Counted from the first letter of the stretch, positions 45,801 to 56,958 are shown. The stretch: 64,000 bases of DNA from Hirudo medicinalis (GCA_011800805.1 MPNW01000354.1:30321-94320), one strand, 5' to 3'. Made by a program: numbers and translations. Notes: generated from the letters alone by a model not told the origin.

Positions 45801-48800
45801 GTAATGTCATTGGTCGACAATGTGACGTATGTGCCAGTAAGATGGCTCAAGTCACTAACCAAGGTAAATCCTTCTCTGCATCTGTAATCTCTCCAACATC
45901 ATTTCTTGGTTTTCATTCAATGTTCCTGCAGGTTGTGATGTGGTTTATACTGGTTGTCCAAAATCTTTCCATAAAAACGTCTGGTGGCCCAAAACTCCCT
46001 GGAACGCCATGGCAGTTACAGACTGCCCCGTCAAGACGGTAGGCACGGCAACTCGGTACTGCAATGAGTCGCACGGATGGGACGAACCGCACATGGGAAA
46101 TTGTTCCTCACTGGTCTTTGCTGACCTCAAACAAGTGGTTAGCAAACAATTGTCTTACATTGCTGATGATTGCTCATAATGACAATGACAAATTTTGTGA
46201 TGCACATTAAATATTAAGCTTGCTGCATTGGATTCTGACAACTTGGAAGTGAATACTTACGTGTCGAAGGATGTTTTATCTCGACTGAGGCGGGCAACAA
46301 ATATTTCTGAAAATCGAATGACAGCACAAGACGTCGAAGTCACGAGGAACTTGCTCGACAGAATCTTATCCTACGAAAGCGAACGATCGGGTCTTGACAT
46401 GGTTCACTCTCGAGATAGACACTTCATCAAGAACCTGGTGGATGTGGTCGGAAGCATCTTGGATATCAGATACTCGGAGGAGTGGCACCTCGTGCACGTG
46501 CAACAGCCCGATGCTACCTCGGTTCTCGTCAGAAACATTTTCAAGTACTTGGAAGCTTTGACAAACAACATGCAAATACTCTTCACTCAACCTTTTGATG
46601 CCATTCATAAGAACTTCTGTTGGTAGATAGTATCTCAGTCCCTCTTATTTTCTTTGAATTGATTGGAAATCATTTTCAGTGCTAGGATTGGATTGGATAA
46701 GTGGTAGCTATCCAGACTCACATGTCAAACTCCCAAAGTTTAACAACAAATTAAAACAAGAAATGCTTCTTGACTTTCATACTCACATTAAGTTTCCATT
46801 TGGTAAAGTTTTTTTCTCAAATCACTTTTAACTTTAGTCTGAATCAGTTGAAACATTTTGTCTTTTCCCAGCTTCATCAGATCATCACGACAAAACTGTG
46901 AAGGCATCCATTTATTTTGGTTACATCACGTTTAAACATCTCGGCACCATCTTGCCTCTTAATTATGATGAAAGATTGAGGTAAATTTACTTCAAAAAAT
47001 ACCTTTCTTAGAGAACAATCAATAAAACTTAGTATTGTTACCTTATTGTTATGATTGCATAACAATCACATATTGTTATGATTGCATAACAATCACATAT
47101 TGTTATGATTGCATAACAATCACATATTGTTATGATTGCATAACAATCACATATTGTTATGATTGCATAACAATCACATATTGTTATGATTGCATAACAA
47201 TCACATATTGTTTTGATTGCATAACAATCACATATTGTTATGATTGCATAACAATCACATATTGTTATGATTGCATATAATTGTAATTGCAACAAATTTT
47301 AGGCGGCAACTCACATCGCATTCTGTCATTCGATCGGAAATTTTCCACATCTACATGATCGATGGCAGCGATTCAACACCTTTGAAGCAACCGAGCGTGC
47401 TTCCCGTGGAGTTTGAAAACGTCCCCAGGACAAAGCAGGCTAATCCCAGATGCGTTACCTTCAATGAAGGGTTTGGTTGCCATTTCTTAGGCACCTTAAT
47501 GAATCAGTATTTATGTGCCAAAATTAATCAAAAGTGCCAATTCATTTTTTATGTCAGAATTTGGACTCACAAAGGATGCAAGTTAGCGGAAGGCAATTCC
47601 GTCGTTTGCCTGTGCGACGGCATTTCGACTCACGCGGTCGTCACCGAAGACGTCGGGGAGGTGAGCCGCATTTTAAACCATTACTAAAGAGTTATTTTAA
47701 AATGATATTTTTAAAATTTAATTTCCAAAATAATAAAGTTTATCCTCTAATAAAGTCTTAATTTGGCTTCAATTAGGATCTGAATATGGAGCCATTCGTG
47801 CTCGATGCGGCTTGCTACGCGATCCTGATAATCTCGACGACCCTGCTCTTGTGCGCATTCATCGTCTTCTTCTTCATCAACGCGGTACCCACCATTGCAA
47901 ACATCATCCATCTCAACTTGTCTGCCAACATGCTTCTCTCCTTCTTCATCTTTCTCCTATCCATCGATCGAGTTCACAACAAGGTTCGTTGTCCACGGGC
48001 ACAGTTGAATCACTGCTAATTATAATAATAATGATAATGATAATGATAGTGATAGTGATAATAATATTAATATTAATAATAATAATAATTGTTTATCATC
48101 ACATTTTTCAATGCTGATGGTGATGTCATTATAGGATTAGTACTAATATTTGTTTATCATCATATTTTTCATTGCTGATGGTGATATTATTATAGGAGTG
48201 ATATTATTATATTAGTACTAATATTTGTATAGAAGTGGTTGGAAATGGTAATCATACATTTTAAAGTTGATTATGAATTTTCAGGAGTTGTGCAGGATAT
48301 CAGCGATCTTCATCCATCTTTTCTGGATGAACGGTCACTCGTGGATGCTTGTGATGTTGTGCCACTTGTACAGGAGGATGACAGACGTTCGAGACGTTAA
48401 CCACGGAAACATGCAGTCCTATTACATCGTCGGATACGGTACTTGGGTTCGTTCGTTGTTGCTGCGAAAGTCTACATCTACTGTTTTCTTTCAGTTATTC
48501 CGGCCGTGATTGTATCGCTTGCCTTAGGACTCCGTACGGATGCTTACGGCTCCGACTACTTGTTCGTTTATTTTATTCCTGCATTTTGTTAACAATTGTA
48601 AATATAACAACATCAATGTTGTTACTTCAGCTGTTGGATTCTTCAGAAAAACATCCTTAGTTGGGCTTACATTGCTCCAATAACTTGCTGCTTCATTGTG
48701 AGCTTCGAATGGTTTCTTAAAATATGTTGCCTACTCATGATTGATTCATGTTCAGTTATCCGTGCTTATCCTGCTGGTGGCACTGTATTCCTTGGTCGGA

Positions 48801-50735
48801 GGAAAATCAAAACATGCCGATGGAGACCTGAGATATTTCAAGTAAATGAAATTCCTGAAGTTTTATTACATTTATTAACATTTTAAATTATTATTTAGAA
48901 TTAATTAAATTATAATAATTAATTAATTAAATTATTGTTATTAATCAAATAAAATATTGTAACTTAAACAAATTGTTACTAATTAAATACAATTATATTA
49001 TATATAATTATAATTTAATAATTTATTATTATTTAATTAAATTTAATTAATAAATTATTTTATTAGTTATTAATTTATTTAATTAAATTTAATTAATAAA
49101 TTATTTTATTAATTATTAATTTATTTAATTAAATTTAATTAATTAAATAATTTATTATTAATAATTATTTTATTTTAATATTATTAATTTAGAATAATTA
49201 ATTATTATTAATAATTTAATTTACTAGCCTTGATTTCTATTGATGTCTCAATCAGAAATCCATATACCACCATGGATGAGGGTGAATATTGAAATAACTG
49301 ATTGATTGATTGATTGATTGATTCATTACATAAGATTATCATAAAGAAATGATAACAAAGTTTAAATATTTAAACTGGGATGAGAGGCAATGGAGACAAG
49401 GAAAATTAATGGATGAATGGTTTTTTACGAGATAATTTCATTACAATAAGTCGTTAATCATTGACTCAGGTACGGACTTCAAGCAGGTTGCATTATGCTG
49501 ATTCTGATGAGTTTATCTTCCCTGTTCCTTGCCATCTCACTGAACCATGCTCATATCTTGGCTTACAAATACCTCTTCATTGCCTTTGCTTTGCTTCAAA
49601 GCGTTTTCCTTGTTGTTGCTTACATTATCTTCAGTCAAGAGGTTTGTTTTAATTTAAGAGGTTCTGGTTTAATTTAATACAGCCTTTGCTGTAAGACACT
49701 CACGTTTCATGACTATAATTGTATTGTAAGTCATATTCATGCCAGTAATTGTTGTAATGCACAGAATCCCTTTAATGAAATATTAATTTCATTAGGGATA
49801 TATTAAAAAAAACAACATTTTTATAAAAAATTAAACAAAAACCGAAAATGTGCAAAAGTTTTAAAACCAGCATTGAAAACTGTGAACAGAAGCATGAAGT
49901 ATTAAACAATGCTAGCAAATGTGTTTTCTGTTCACACAATGACACCATGTTACCAATCCATCAATATTCAGATTTCGATTCTCATCATTTTAAAGTTTCA
50001 TTTGTTTCAGACACAAAGACAGCTCCACTATGTTTGGTATAAAACCATTGGACACAAAAATGATGAGGATGTTCAAAAGTTTACCAAAAAAAGGCCAAAA
50101 TCAGTTAACAATAGATTGCTTAATATTTCAATGAATGTCCTTTTTCAATTTAATAATTCTTATTATTGCTCTCTCCATCAGCAATCATGTCATAGTGGAT
50201 CTTCGTGCGAAGGCATGTATTACAACAAGCCATCCGAGATGAATTCTTCTCATTCATTGAGGAGCAAGCACAAGAAACTCAGCAGTGCACTTCATGCACC
50301 ACCTCAGGACCAACAAGTGCTGCATCTCGTAAAAGATGTCAAAGCGAAAGAGGACGACGAATGTGAGCAGACGGACTTTCAAAGGTTTAACGCTATTACA
50401 TTGGTTAAGATGGTGGTCGCAGATGTCATAGAATTGCACGAGAGGCCGACGATGGATTCCGAGGAGAGCGAGATTTCGGCTCTCGAAAGGAGGATCGAAG
50501 ATTTCACTTCGAGTGATGAAGATGAACATTGGAGTGCCCCACAACACGAACTTAGTGAAGGTCGTGCCCTCATTTGGTATTTATTGATTTAACTGGTTAC
50601 ATTACGAGCATGTATATTCAAGCAGAAACAACTGGAACGCCATCATCAAAGACCAACAAACCTTCTTTCGGCAGAGGCAACCTTAAGAGACCGCAGCAGG
50701 AATTTGTCGACAGCACTTCCTCCGGTTCAGAGTAA
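36826..50735 (+). CDS. CELSR (Flamingo): CELSR/Flamingo (Starry night) seven-pass atypical cadherin, complete, 32 exons
   Basis: Core planar-cell-polarity adhesion GPCR. Exons: 36826-37425, 37485-40278, 40664-40882, 41028-41167, 41988-42162, 42229-42354, 42581-42842, 42931-43135, 43430-43527, 43602-43852, 43970-44047, 44229-44431, 44496-44642, 44777-44899, 44966-45137, 45262-45524, 45695-45863, 45932-46137, 46219-46618, 46680-46802, 46872-46980, 47303-47470, 47558-47660, 47777-47983, 48285-48438, 48495-48561, 48631-48697, 48756-48841, 49470-49641, 50011-50103, 50182-50560, 50626-50735. Every junction keeps phase; 8469 nt, 2822 residues. Order: signal peptide (ASILMIVPVGSW); unique N-terminus to ~200; nine cadherin repeats (~205-1130); EGF and laminin-G modules (~1250-1950); laminin-EGF (~1955-2005); hormone-receptor motif with VWWPKTPW; GAIN; GPS (~2330-2378); seven membrane helices (~2389-2629); ~190-residue acidic/Ser-rich tail. 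Start chosen at the ATG opening the signal peptide. Odd: a degenerate GPS and two inferred GC-AG introns. Confidence 0.96.
37426..37484 (+). other. 59-nt intron near the CELSR 5' end
   Basis: Bounded by GTGGGA and TTTCAG. The reading frame changes between the signal-peptide exon and the cadherin exon, and removing these 59 nt joins them in phase 0 just before RPRRN, where the first cadherin repeat of this family normally begins. A sequencing frameshift is the alternative. Confidence 0.65.
42843..42930 (+). other. Inferred GC-AG intron in CELSR (before FATKSVDG)
   Basis: The only junction that keeps the frame and gives an ungapped laminin-G strand (RFNITLRFATK) uses CTCAG/GCTAGA as donor and CGTAG as acceptor. 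The one GT downstream (42866) is in the wrong phase. Confidence 0.55.
44048..44228 (+). other. Inferred GC-AG intron in CELSR (EGF to second laminin-G)
   Basis: Donor CAAG/GCATGT, acceptor CCCGCAG. Phase 1 on both sides. The nearest GT donor (44041) would leave phase 0, which fits no acceptor in the right frame. Confidence 0.5.
46981..47302 (+). repeat. 27-bp minisatellite filling a CELSR intron (about 9 units)
   Basis: Units at about 47038-47280 carry TTGTTATG-ATTG-CATAACAA followed by TCACATA; each unit contains a perfect 8-bp inverted repeat. Because 27 is a multiple of three, one frame stays open on both strands, producing spurious repeat 'proteins'. It lies between exons ending 46980 and starting 47303, just before the GPS exon. 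Confidence 0.95.
47471..47557 (+). other. 87-nt in-frame intron interrupting the CELSR GPS motif
   Basis: GTTTGG...ATGTCAG. Its length is a multiple of three and it has no stop, so the frame reads through; removing it gives a normal-length GPS (CVTFNEGIWTHKGC). It is far more AT-rich than the flanking exons. Confidence 0.75.
48850..49330 (+). repeat. Very AT-rich intron sequence with a (TTGA)n microsatellite
   Basis: 48890-49230 consists almost only of AATTAATT/TTTAAT permutations with many palindromes. (TTGA)n follows at about 49295-49322. Located in the CELSR intron between membrane segments 5 and 6. Confidence 0.85.
50104..50181 (+). other. 78-nt in-frame intron in the CELSR cytoplasmic tail
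   Basis: GTTAAC...CTCTCCATCAG, AT-rich with a pyrimidine tract before the acceptor. The length is a multiple of three and no stop is present, so retention would add 26 residues without a frameshift. Confidence 0.6.
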
Positions 50736-51461
50736 GGATTTATAAAGGAAGAATAATAAACTTAAATTATGTCTTCATTTCTGATTGTTGTTTTTTTGAG
50801 CAGACTTATAAGGTGAAGGTGAGGTTGCTTAAAAATTTGAATTTGGATTGTTCATATGGTTTTAGTTTATTTTTGGCCTTCTCATTTTTTTTCATTTCAA
50901 TTTTTATGTGATAATAGTATTTACATTATTTATAAATATAATACTTTTTGGATTTCAACAGGTATGAATGCTGAATGCAACTCAAACATAATCCACTCCA
51001 TTCTCAGATTGCTTTGAAATCAAATTCCAACAAACTAATAAGATTTTTTTTTTTAATCCTGGCTATTTAAACCCTCTCTAATTAAATATGAAATCTGAGT
51101 GCTTCTTGTTGCTCTTGTGAAGCATTCCAATCTTTTGCATGCCGGTATTAAATAAAGTTCAACATCTCTTCAACCTCCACGAACGCTGACTTGTTTATTT
51201 TGTGCTTAATTCGTTGTGGCATCAAATCACTCGCTTAAATGACAAGACAATGCTCCCCATCAAATTTGATGATTCCAAAAATAATTCTGATGACTTCCTT
51301 ATTATAAATTCTCCTGACTAACTACTAACTAGTCAATAAATCAATCATGAGGCCGTTTTGCTGTTTGCGCTTACCATTCCGTGCGACTTTTAAAGTATCT
51401 TTTTCTCCTACTTTGATGTTTAATTTTCAGAAAAACACCTGCTAAATATGAGATCGTATTG
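50736..51461. other. 3' UTR of CELSR and tail-to-tail intergenic space with ALG13
   Basis: Candidate AATAAA signals at about 50755 and 51150 for the CELSR transcript. No other gene signal. Confidence 0.5.
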
Positions 51462-52362
51462 TCAATTTGTGTCCGACATAATGTGATTAACAAAAGAAAC
51501 GAATAATTCAGGGTTTCCAGCTGGCAGCTCAACCAGATCTTCTGTTCGCATCCCGCTCAGGGTGCCCTTAAGTGTTCTGTTTAATGAGGTTAAGTTCGTC
51601 CAATTTGTTGAAAATGAATTAATGTAATGGAATTTCCTGAAACCTGCAAGTGCACATGAATACTAGTCCATCATCATGAAGCTGCTGTGCAAGCTCTAGC
51701 TGGTGGTTGTCCATGAGATCTTCATTTACCACCACGACCAATGGCTTCCTCTGATTTAGAACTTCTAGGCAGCTACCAGCACCTTTGGAAAAGTGTGTTC
51801 TTGGTTAATTTTACAACAATTATTTTACTTGATGTTTTGTATCACCTGCATGACTGATGACAAGATTAGAAGTTCCAATATCTTCAGCTATTGAGTCCTT
51901 GAATCTGAAATACTCCAAGGACATTGTGTGGTAGCTTGTCGGCAGTTCCTTCAGATTCCCAGTGTAATTTCCAATTTGGAGAGCCAGGCCAGTGTATCCC
52001 CTGCTTTCTAACACCTACATGTGATCAATTCTAGATATCAAGTGCTTGTGTTTACAGCAGCCATAGCTGATACAACAGCATTCTGGTTTAGAGCTGAGAT
52101 ATAATTCTGAAAATTCTGATAATATGATCTGAAATATTTTTTTTACATAATTGCGTTACAAAAATTTAATCTGTGATTAAAATTATGATATTATTCCAAA
52201 GGTTCTAACACGACAATTATTACTTTCAAGTAGGGAACACAAACTACATTTTTAAGGTAATGGTTTTAAATTTTAGCTGGATACCTGCAAAACTTCTTCA
52301 GACGTTAGTGTCCGAATAAGCTTATCAAAAGATGTACTCCCAACAGTACAAAATACTTTCAT
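51462..52362 (-). CDS. ALG13: ALG13, catalytic subunit of UDP-GlcNAc transferase (short form)
   Basis: With ALG14 it adds the second GlcNAc to the dolichol-linked oligosaccharide on the cytosolic face of the ER. Minus-strand exons in transcript order: 52362-52285, 52014-51846, 51782-51644, 51576-51462; phases 0, 1, 2; 501 nt, 166 residues, the usual size of the glycosyltransferase-only form. Landmarks: [16 protein letters not shown] at the start; [30 protein letters not shown] (UDP-GlcNAc binding, GT28 C-terminal fold); [29 protein letters not shown]. The C-terminus ends shortly after LPAGNPELF. There is no deubiquitinase/Tudor extension as in the long vertebrate isoform, although alternative exons downstream cannot be excluded. 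It is convergent with CELSR and lies downstream of the ASZ1-like gene on the same strand. Confidence 0.95.
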
Positions 52363-52555
52363 CGCGACCAAACTACAATCCCTTACGATTGCAGGTAAAC
52401 ATGGCTACACGTAAACAAATCTAAAAGTGGATAGCATAACAATTATTTACAGAAGTTAGGACCTAGCTCTGTGAAATAACATTTAATATCTACATTTACT
52501 AAGGCTATTTTATTTTATCTACTGTTTCCGCATGAATGACTTTCTTTTCATTTTA
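52363..52555. other. Putative promoter/5' region of ALG13
   Basis: Short stretch between the ALG13 start and a retroelement remnant. No specific regulatory motif recognised. Confidence 0.35.
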
Positions 52556-52559
52556 TTCC

Positions 52560-53000
52560 GTAGAGAAGCCACCCCTGCTAATTTTCTTAATAGCCTTGGA
52601 GCTCCGACAGGGATCCTCAGAGGAGGTTCCCCCGTCTTCAAACGTTTCGGCCCTTTGAATCTCTTGACGTTTTCGGGGAGGGGCGCATCCGGTGATCAGC
52701 CGGATGTCCCTGTCGGTTTTTATCCTTCGGAACCCAACGCTTACCACCGGCTATTAGAGGCTCTCTTTGGCCTTCTTGTGCCGGTCACTGCTACCTCGAC
52801 TGGAGCGACTCCGAAAGCTCTCAATGGCTTCGTCACGTCGCATACTACCTGCTTTACACCTGCAATCTTCGACTGTGCGAGGCTCTCTTTGACCTTTTTA
52901 TGTCGATCGAATCCACCTCAGTTGCCTACAGCGGTCATGAAAGCTCTCAGTGGCTTTTCACACCGTGTACTTAATATATGCAAACTGGGCCTTATAATTT
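52560..53000 (-). mobile_element. Non-LTR retroelement terminal fragment (same family as 25440-25510)
   Basis: The minus strand encodes RKRQEIQRAETFEDGGTSSE followed by DPCRSSKAIKK, which aligns with the IQGRNVRRRGQSSEDPC end at 25440-25490, and the DNA shares GGGCCGAAACGTTTGAAGA. The adjoining 52757-52990 contains two imperfect copies, 122 bp apart, of a GC-rich unit (AGGCTCTCTTTG...AAAGCTCTCA...). The plus-strand open frame of 158 codons here is antisense and not regarded as a gene. Confidence 0.65.
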
Positions 53001-53009
53001 CTTTGTAGC

Positions 53010-53347
53010 GGCAGCCGGAGATAAAACTTTTGGACTCGACCGCGGGCCTTTACGCCTAAAATGACTGTTTACTCTTTCCACAGATCCCGAAGAGGGGCAA
53101 GTTCCATATTGTAACGCTTTTAGAGTTTTGGCGTTGCCCACAATAATCAGCTGCCACTTAAAAGTCACTTCGCAACCTTACGTCGTAGTACTTAAACACA
53201 AAGACAAGTACTCTCACGCATTTATTAAACCAATTTTAACAGCTGACAAATCTAAATTAATTCAGCAAAAACAATCTTCAGGTCGAGATTCCCATCAAAT
53301 TCGTAATGAGAAGAAAAGATGAGCACATTTTTTTCTTTCTTGCAATG
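53010..53347. other. Spacer 3' of the ASZ1-like gene
   Basis: No domain or repeat recognised; probably contains the 3' UTR of the ASZ1-like transcript. Confidence 0.35.
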
Positions 53348-55493
53348 CTATGACATCACTCTCGACCATATGATTGTGCCCAGGAGGGGTACACAAACCA
53401 CAAAGAGCCACTTATTCCAACCCCTCCTAACTGGTTTGAATTCAATCAAATTAGGAGGTTCTGTAATACCCCTTTTACAAATCTGCAAGTATCAAACAAA
53501 TAACATAAAGTTAATATTTACATCCACAACTACAATTTTATAGTAGGTTAGGTTATAAACCTTGTCTAATGTTTGCCTAAATCTTAGCATTTCAGTGAGC
53601 ATGTTCATCAGATTTTTCTTGGTTTGAATATATCTGGTTTCAATATCTTCCAACATACTTGCATTCTCCTAAAACAAAACATGTTTTAAAAAAATACCAT
53701 GGCAAGAAATTTGGCCACTTACAAATTCGCCTTCAGCAACAAGTCTTTGCACATAAAGCATGGTGCTCTCTGCGACCTTAAGTTGATGTTTCAAATTCTT
53801 TACCCATGAAATCAACTCTGCACCGCTATAATTTAAATATAACACAATTCCAAAATGCCTCCTAATCCTTCATGATCCCAAGACAAACATCACCTAATTT
53901 TTCTTGAAATTTCTTGAAGTTTAAGAGGAGAAACAGGCCAAGGACACCTGTGAAAGCGATCAATTGCAACCAGAATTTCCTTTCTGTAGCCAAGCTGATG
54001 AACTCCTATCTGAAATTCATAAAATATTTTTTTATTTTCAAGGAAACAAATAATTTTAATCATAAAGATTTCTTTATGACACATTTTACTTATGATACTT
54101 TATGATACATTTAAAGTTAACAATTTGTCATAACAAGTCCTTAAAATGAAGCTGAAAAGCATAACACATTGTTATTGTATACATTATATCAAATCACAGA
54201 AATGGACACATCTGTGATGCATGTCCATAAATTAATGTCTCACAGTTTGGAGATCTTCATCTTTGAACAACAAAAAGTCGTAGAACGAGATGCTCTTGAA
54301 GGTCGGAATCAATAATGAGAGTTGTATGCTGTCCAGGAGAAGTGAGGTAGCATTTTGTTCCGTGCTGAATGAGAAACGTCGTTACATGAAACCACAAAAG
54401 TTTTAAAAAATCAATAACATTTGCTGCTTACACAGTCAAAGTTTCACAGACTTTGGTGTCGTAGAATGATTCCTCATTGTGAGTTTCGAGGTCTAAGGAC
54501 AAAACTCTGCAAATTAAAAAAATTGAGTGATTAAGGAAACAATTCAACAAAGTGAACAAAACTCACACTTCTCTTGAGAATTTGATTCCAAATTCATTCA
54601 AAATCATCTGACAGTTCGTTATCTTTGACTCGTCTTTGGGGATTAAATAACCCCCCACTACGACATCCATATGCAGATCTGTTGCCGAACATTATAATGG
54701 TTAAGTTTGTACGAGACTTAACTTACATAATTTATTAACCAGTGGAACTGGAGCCAATAAGGATGAAGTGCAGTGAAGAAGCTGAAGCATAAAATGCTGC
54801 ATAATCCAAGGGGGTCCATCCTCTCTCATTAATTTGACTTGTTGAATTGATTCCTAACATCATGAAATAGTCATTAATAAAGCATGTTAGCCTTGACCTT
54901 AGCTTAAAAACATTTGCTTTTTGTAAAACAAATGTTTGAATGCTAATTTAATTCACTAACCGCAACTGAAAAACCTTTCAACAACAGACAAATTGTCCTT
55001 CTTGAGAGCCAACCTCAAATCATCATAAAGTAAGATGTCTCCAGATCTAATCAACACAGAATTAAAATATTTGTTTCTCTCCCCTTTCCAGAAAAACTTT
55101 AAATACTTCTTATTGAAATAATCATCATCATCATTAAGGAGTAGGTCAGTTGGGGACCTCTGAAATAGAGTTTCTTGTTTATTAGAATTAAATTAAGTAT
55201 GGCTCTGTAGATAGACAGCCTGCTAATTTTTTGGGCTATCAGCTTATTTCTTTAGTCAAGCATAAATGACTAAAACTGTTTATGTTTGGACATTCACTTA
55301 AATTCTTGCCAAATAACAGTGGAAGTTTATTTCGTAATGTGTTAGCCAGCTTCGAGCAAGGAAAGTAGTTTTCCCTTTAAGAAAACATTTAAAATCTCAC
55401 CAAAGCATTGTCGTGATGATAATATTCATCTTCGCTGCAATAATCAAAATCTGAACAATCAGAATCATCGGAGAATGCAGCACCATAAAACAT
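53348..55493 (-). CDS. ASZ1-like: ASZ1/GASZ-like piRNA-pathway scaffold (ankyrin, SAM, C-terminal membrane anchor)
   Basis: Candidate homologue of ASZ1 (GASZ), a germline protein anchored in the outer mitochondrial membrane that recruits piRNA-biogenesis factors. Minus-strand exons in transcript order: 55493-55401, 55159-54961, 54853-54740, 54678-54567, 54506-54432, 54364-54244, 54009-53894, 53825-53723, 53668-53561, 53482-53348; all phases agree; 1176 nt, 391 residues (mammalian ASZ1 is about 475). Order: acidic N-terminus (SDDSDCSDFDYCSEDE); LRLALKKDNLSVVERF and INERGWTPLDYAAFYASA, one or two degenerate ankyrin repeats; a region I cannot assign; SAM domain (LDSIQLSLLIPTFKSISF ... IGVHQLGYRKEILVAIDRF); a probable coiled coil; and a single hydrophobic helix WLFVVCVPLLGTIIW six residues before the end. 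This combination with a tail anchor is what separates ASZ1 from ANKS3-type proteins. Assignment is by architecture, since identity looks low. Confidence 0.75.
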
Positions 55494-55990
55494 TTCAGTC
55501 GAAACTCCCGCTCCGTTGACAAAGTACAATGAAAGCGAAACTCCAAAATCAGTAATTTTATTATAATTTATTGCTTTTAATTTGTATGTCTTGTAAATCG
55601 TGTTAATTTTAGACAGGCTTGAATAGTATCCAGTAATTAATTCCAAGTTAAAACTTAAACCCAGTTGTTAGAGCTTTTAAAACTATTTTTCTTGTCCGCT
55701 GCGATGTACATACTTTTATAAAGTTGCACATACGTAGAATTACTATTGATAACTTAACACTATTGTTTCTAGTATCATAAATGCACATTTGTAATACAAA
55801 TTTGACACTTTGGAAGACATTTTTATAAAATTGATAGTCTGGACCCAAAATAAAAACATTTAATTTAACATAACTTTCGTTTTTGTAACTTTGTAGAAGT
55901 ACTGAGTCGCAGCGAATATGAAAAATAATCGTTAAAAGTAAAACAATAACCATCATCACTGGATAACAGTAATGAAGCTAAGGCGAGTAA
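55494..55990. other. 5' flank of the ASZ1-like gene
   Basis: No repeat or gene recognised. Divergent arrangement with the CAP-Gly gene at 58029, but 2.5 kb of mostly transposon and minisatellite sequence intervenes. Confidence 0.35.
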
Positions 55991-55995
55991 ATGAT

Positions 55996-56958
55996 AAGCA
56001 TGGGATCAAGTATCCTTGGTCCAAATACAAGTACTGAGGGTCCAAGTACCGACTGCTTATGTGCTAGTACTTGCATAAGTACTAATATTACATTGTACAA
56101 TTTTCCATATCATATAAATTAACTAGTGTAATTAATTTAATGGTCTTAAGTCAAATTTAAAAAAAATATAAGACACATTTGATATTATTAATAATAAATG
56201 CTGATATTATCATTATTAGTTGGTTTTAGTGGAAAATGTCTTAAGCAAAACGAAATAAAGTCATAACTGTAGTATGCTCACAGAACAAACAAAAATTGCA
56301 ACTAGGCTTGATATCAGAGTTTTGTCGTTCATTTTAGACTAGAGATCGACCTGAGTTTAGTGAGGGTATGAGGAAATGAAGTCACTCATTGAGTGAAGGT
56401 GTAAAATTTATAAAGCATTTAAAATGTAATGTAACCTCTTTTTTTTTATAAAACTTGGTAGGATGATTCTCTTGTCCCAACAGGTGGTTATAGAAATTTT
56501 TTAATCTCAAGATCTCAAACTTTGAAATTAAAAAAATAATATTTCTCAATTAAGGTGTGAGGGTAATATATGCACGAGAAAATTAGAACAACACAATTAT
56601 TTTTCTTTTGTTATTTTGATACTTTTTATTCTTAATTAACTTGAGCGGCTAAAATAGCTACTATTTTAAAAGCACATCAAAATCCTACCCTATCGTGAAA
56701 TCTCAAATAATTTGAGTAATTATGAACTTCTTACTGAAACCTGGTCATTATGAAATTAAAATTAACAATATTATCGATAATTCAATGTGTGTTCAGCAGA
56801 ATCACAAATGCATTGAAGCAAATCAGAGTCAATAATTATGCTTTTTAGTGGGAACAAGTACAGAAGACTCAAGTATAAGTACGAGTGCAAATATATGAAA
56901 TTGGTACTCGGGTACTACTCGAGTGCAAGTAGAAGTACCAAGTACTCCATGTCAAACA
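55996..56958 (+). mobile_element. TACTTG-repeat DNA element, copy 2
   Basis: Left end GCATGGGATCAAGTATCC and right end, in reverse complement, GACATGGAGTACTTGGTAC, resemble the two ends of the element at 33581-35465. Both ends carry scattered AAGTACT/TACTTG units (56010-56090 and 56850-56945). The middle is AT-rich without coding capacity. Target-site duplication not resolved. Confidence 0.55.

Noticed and set aside
47035..47295. Repetitive coding frames of 81-85 codons on both strands
   Set aside because: They follow from a 27-bp minisatellite whose period is a multiple of three; it lies in an intron.
52532..53008. 158-codon plus-strand open frame
   Set aside because: It is antisense to a recognisable retroelement end, has no domain and no splice context.
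54567..54678. Similarity of MDVVVGGYLIP and MILNEFGIKF to AIR carboxylase (PurE)
   Set aside because: The resemblance is short, lacks the catalytic motif and lies between ankyrin and SAM parts of one consistent gene model.
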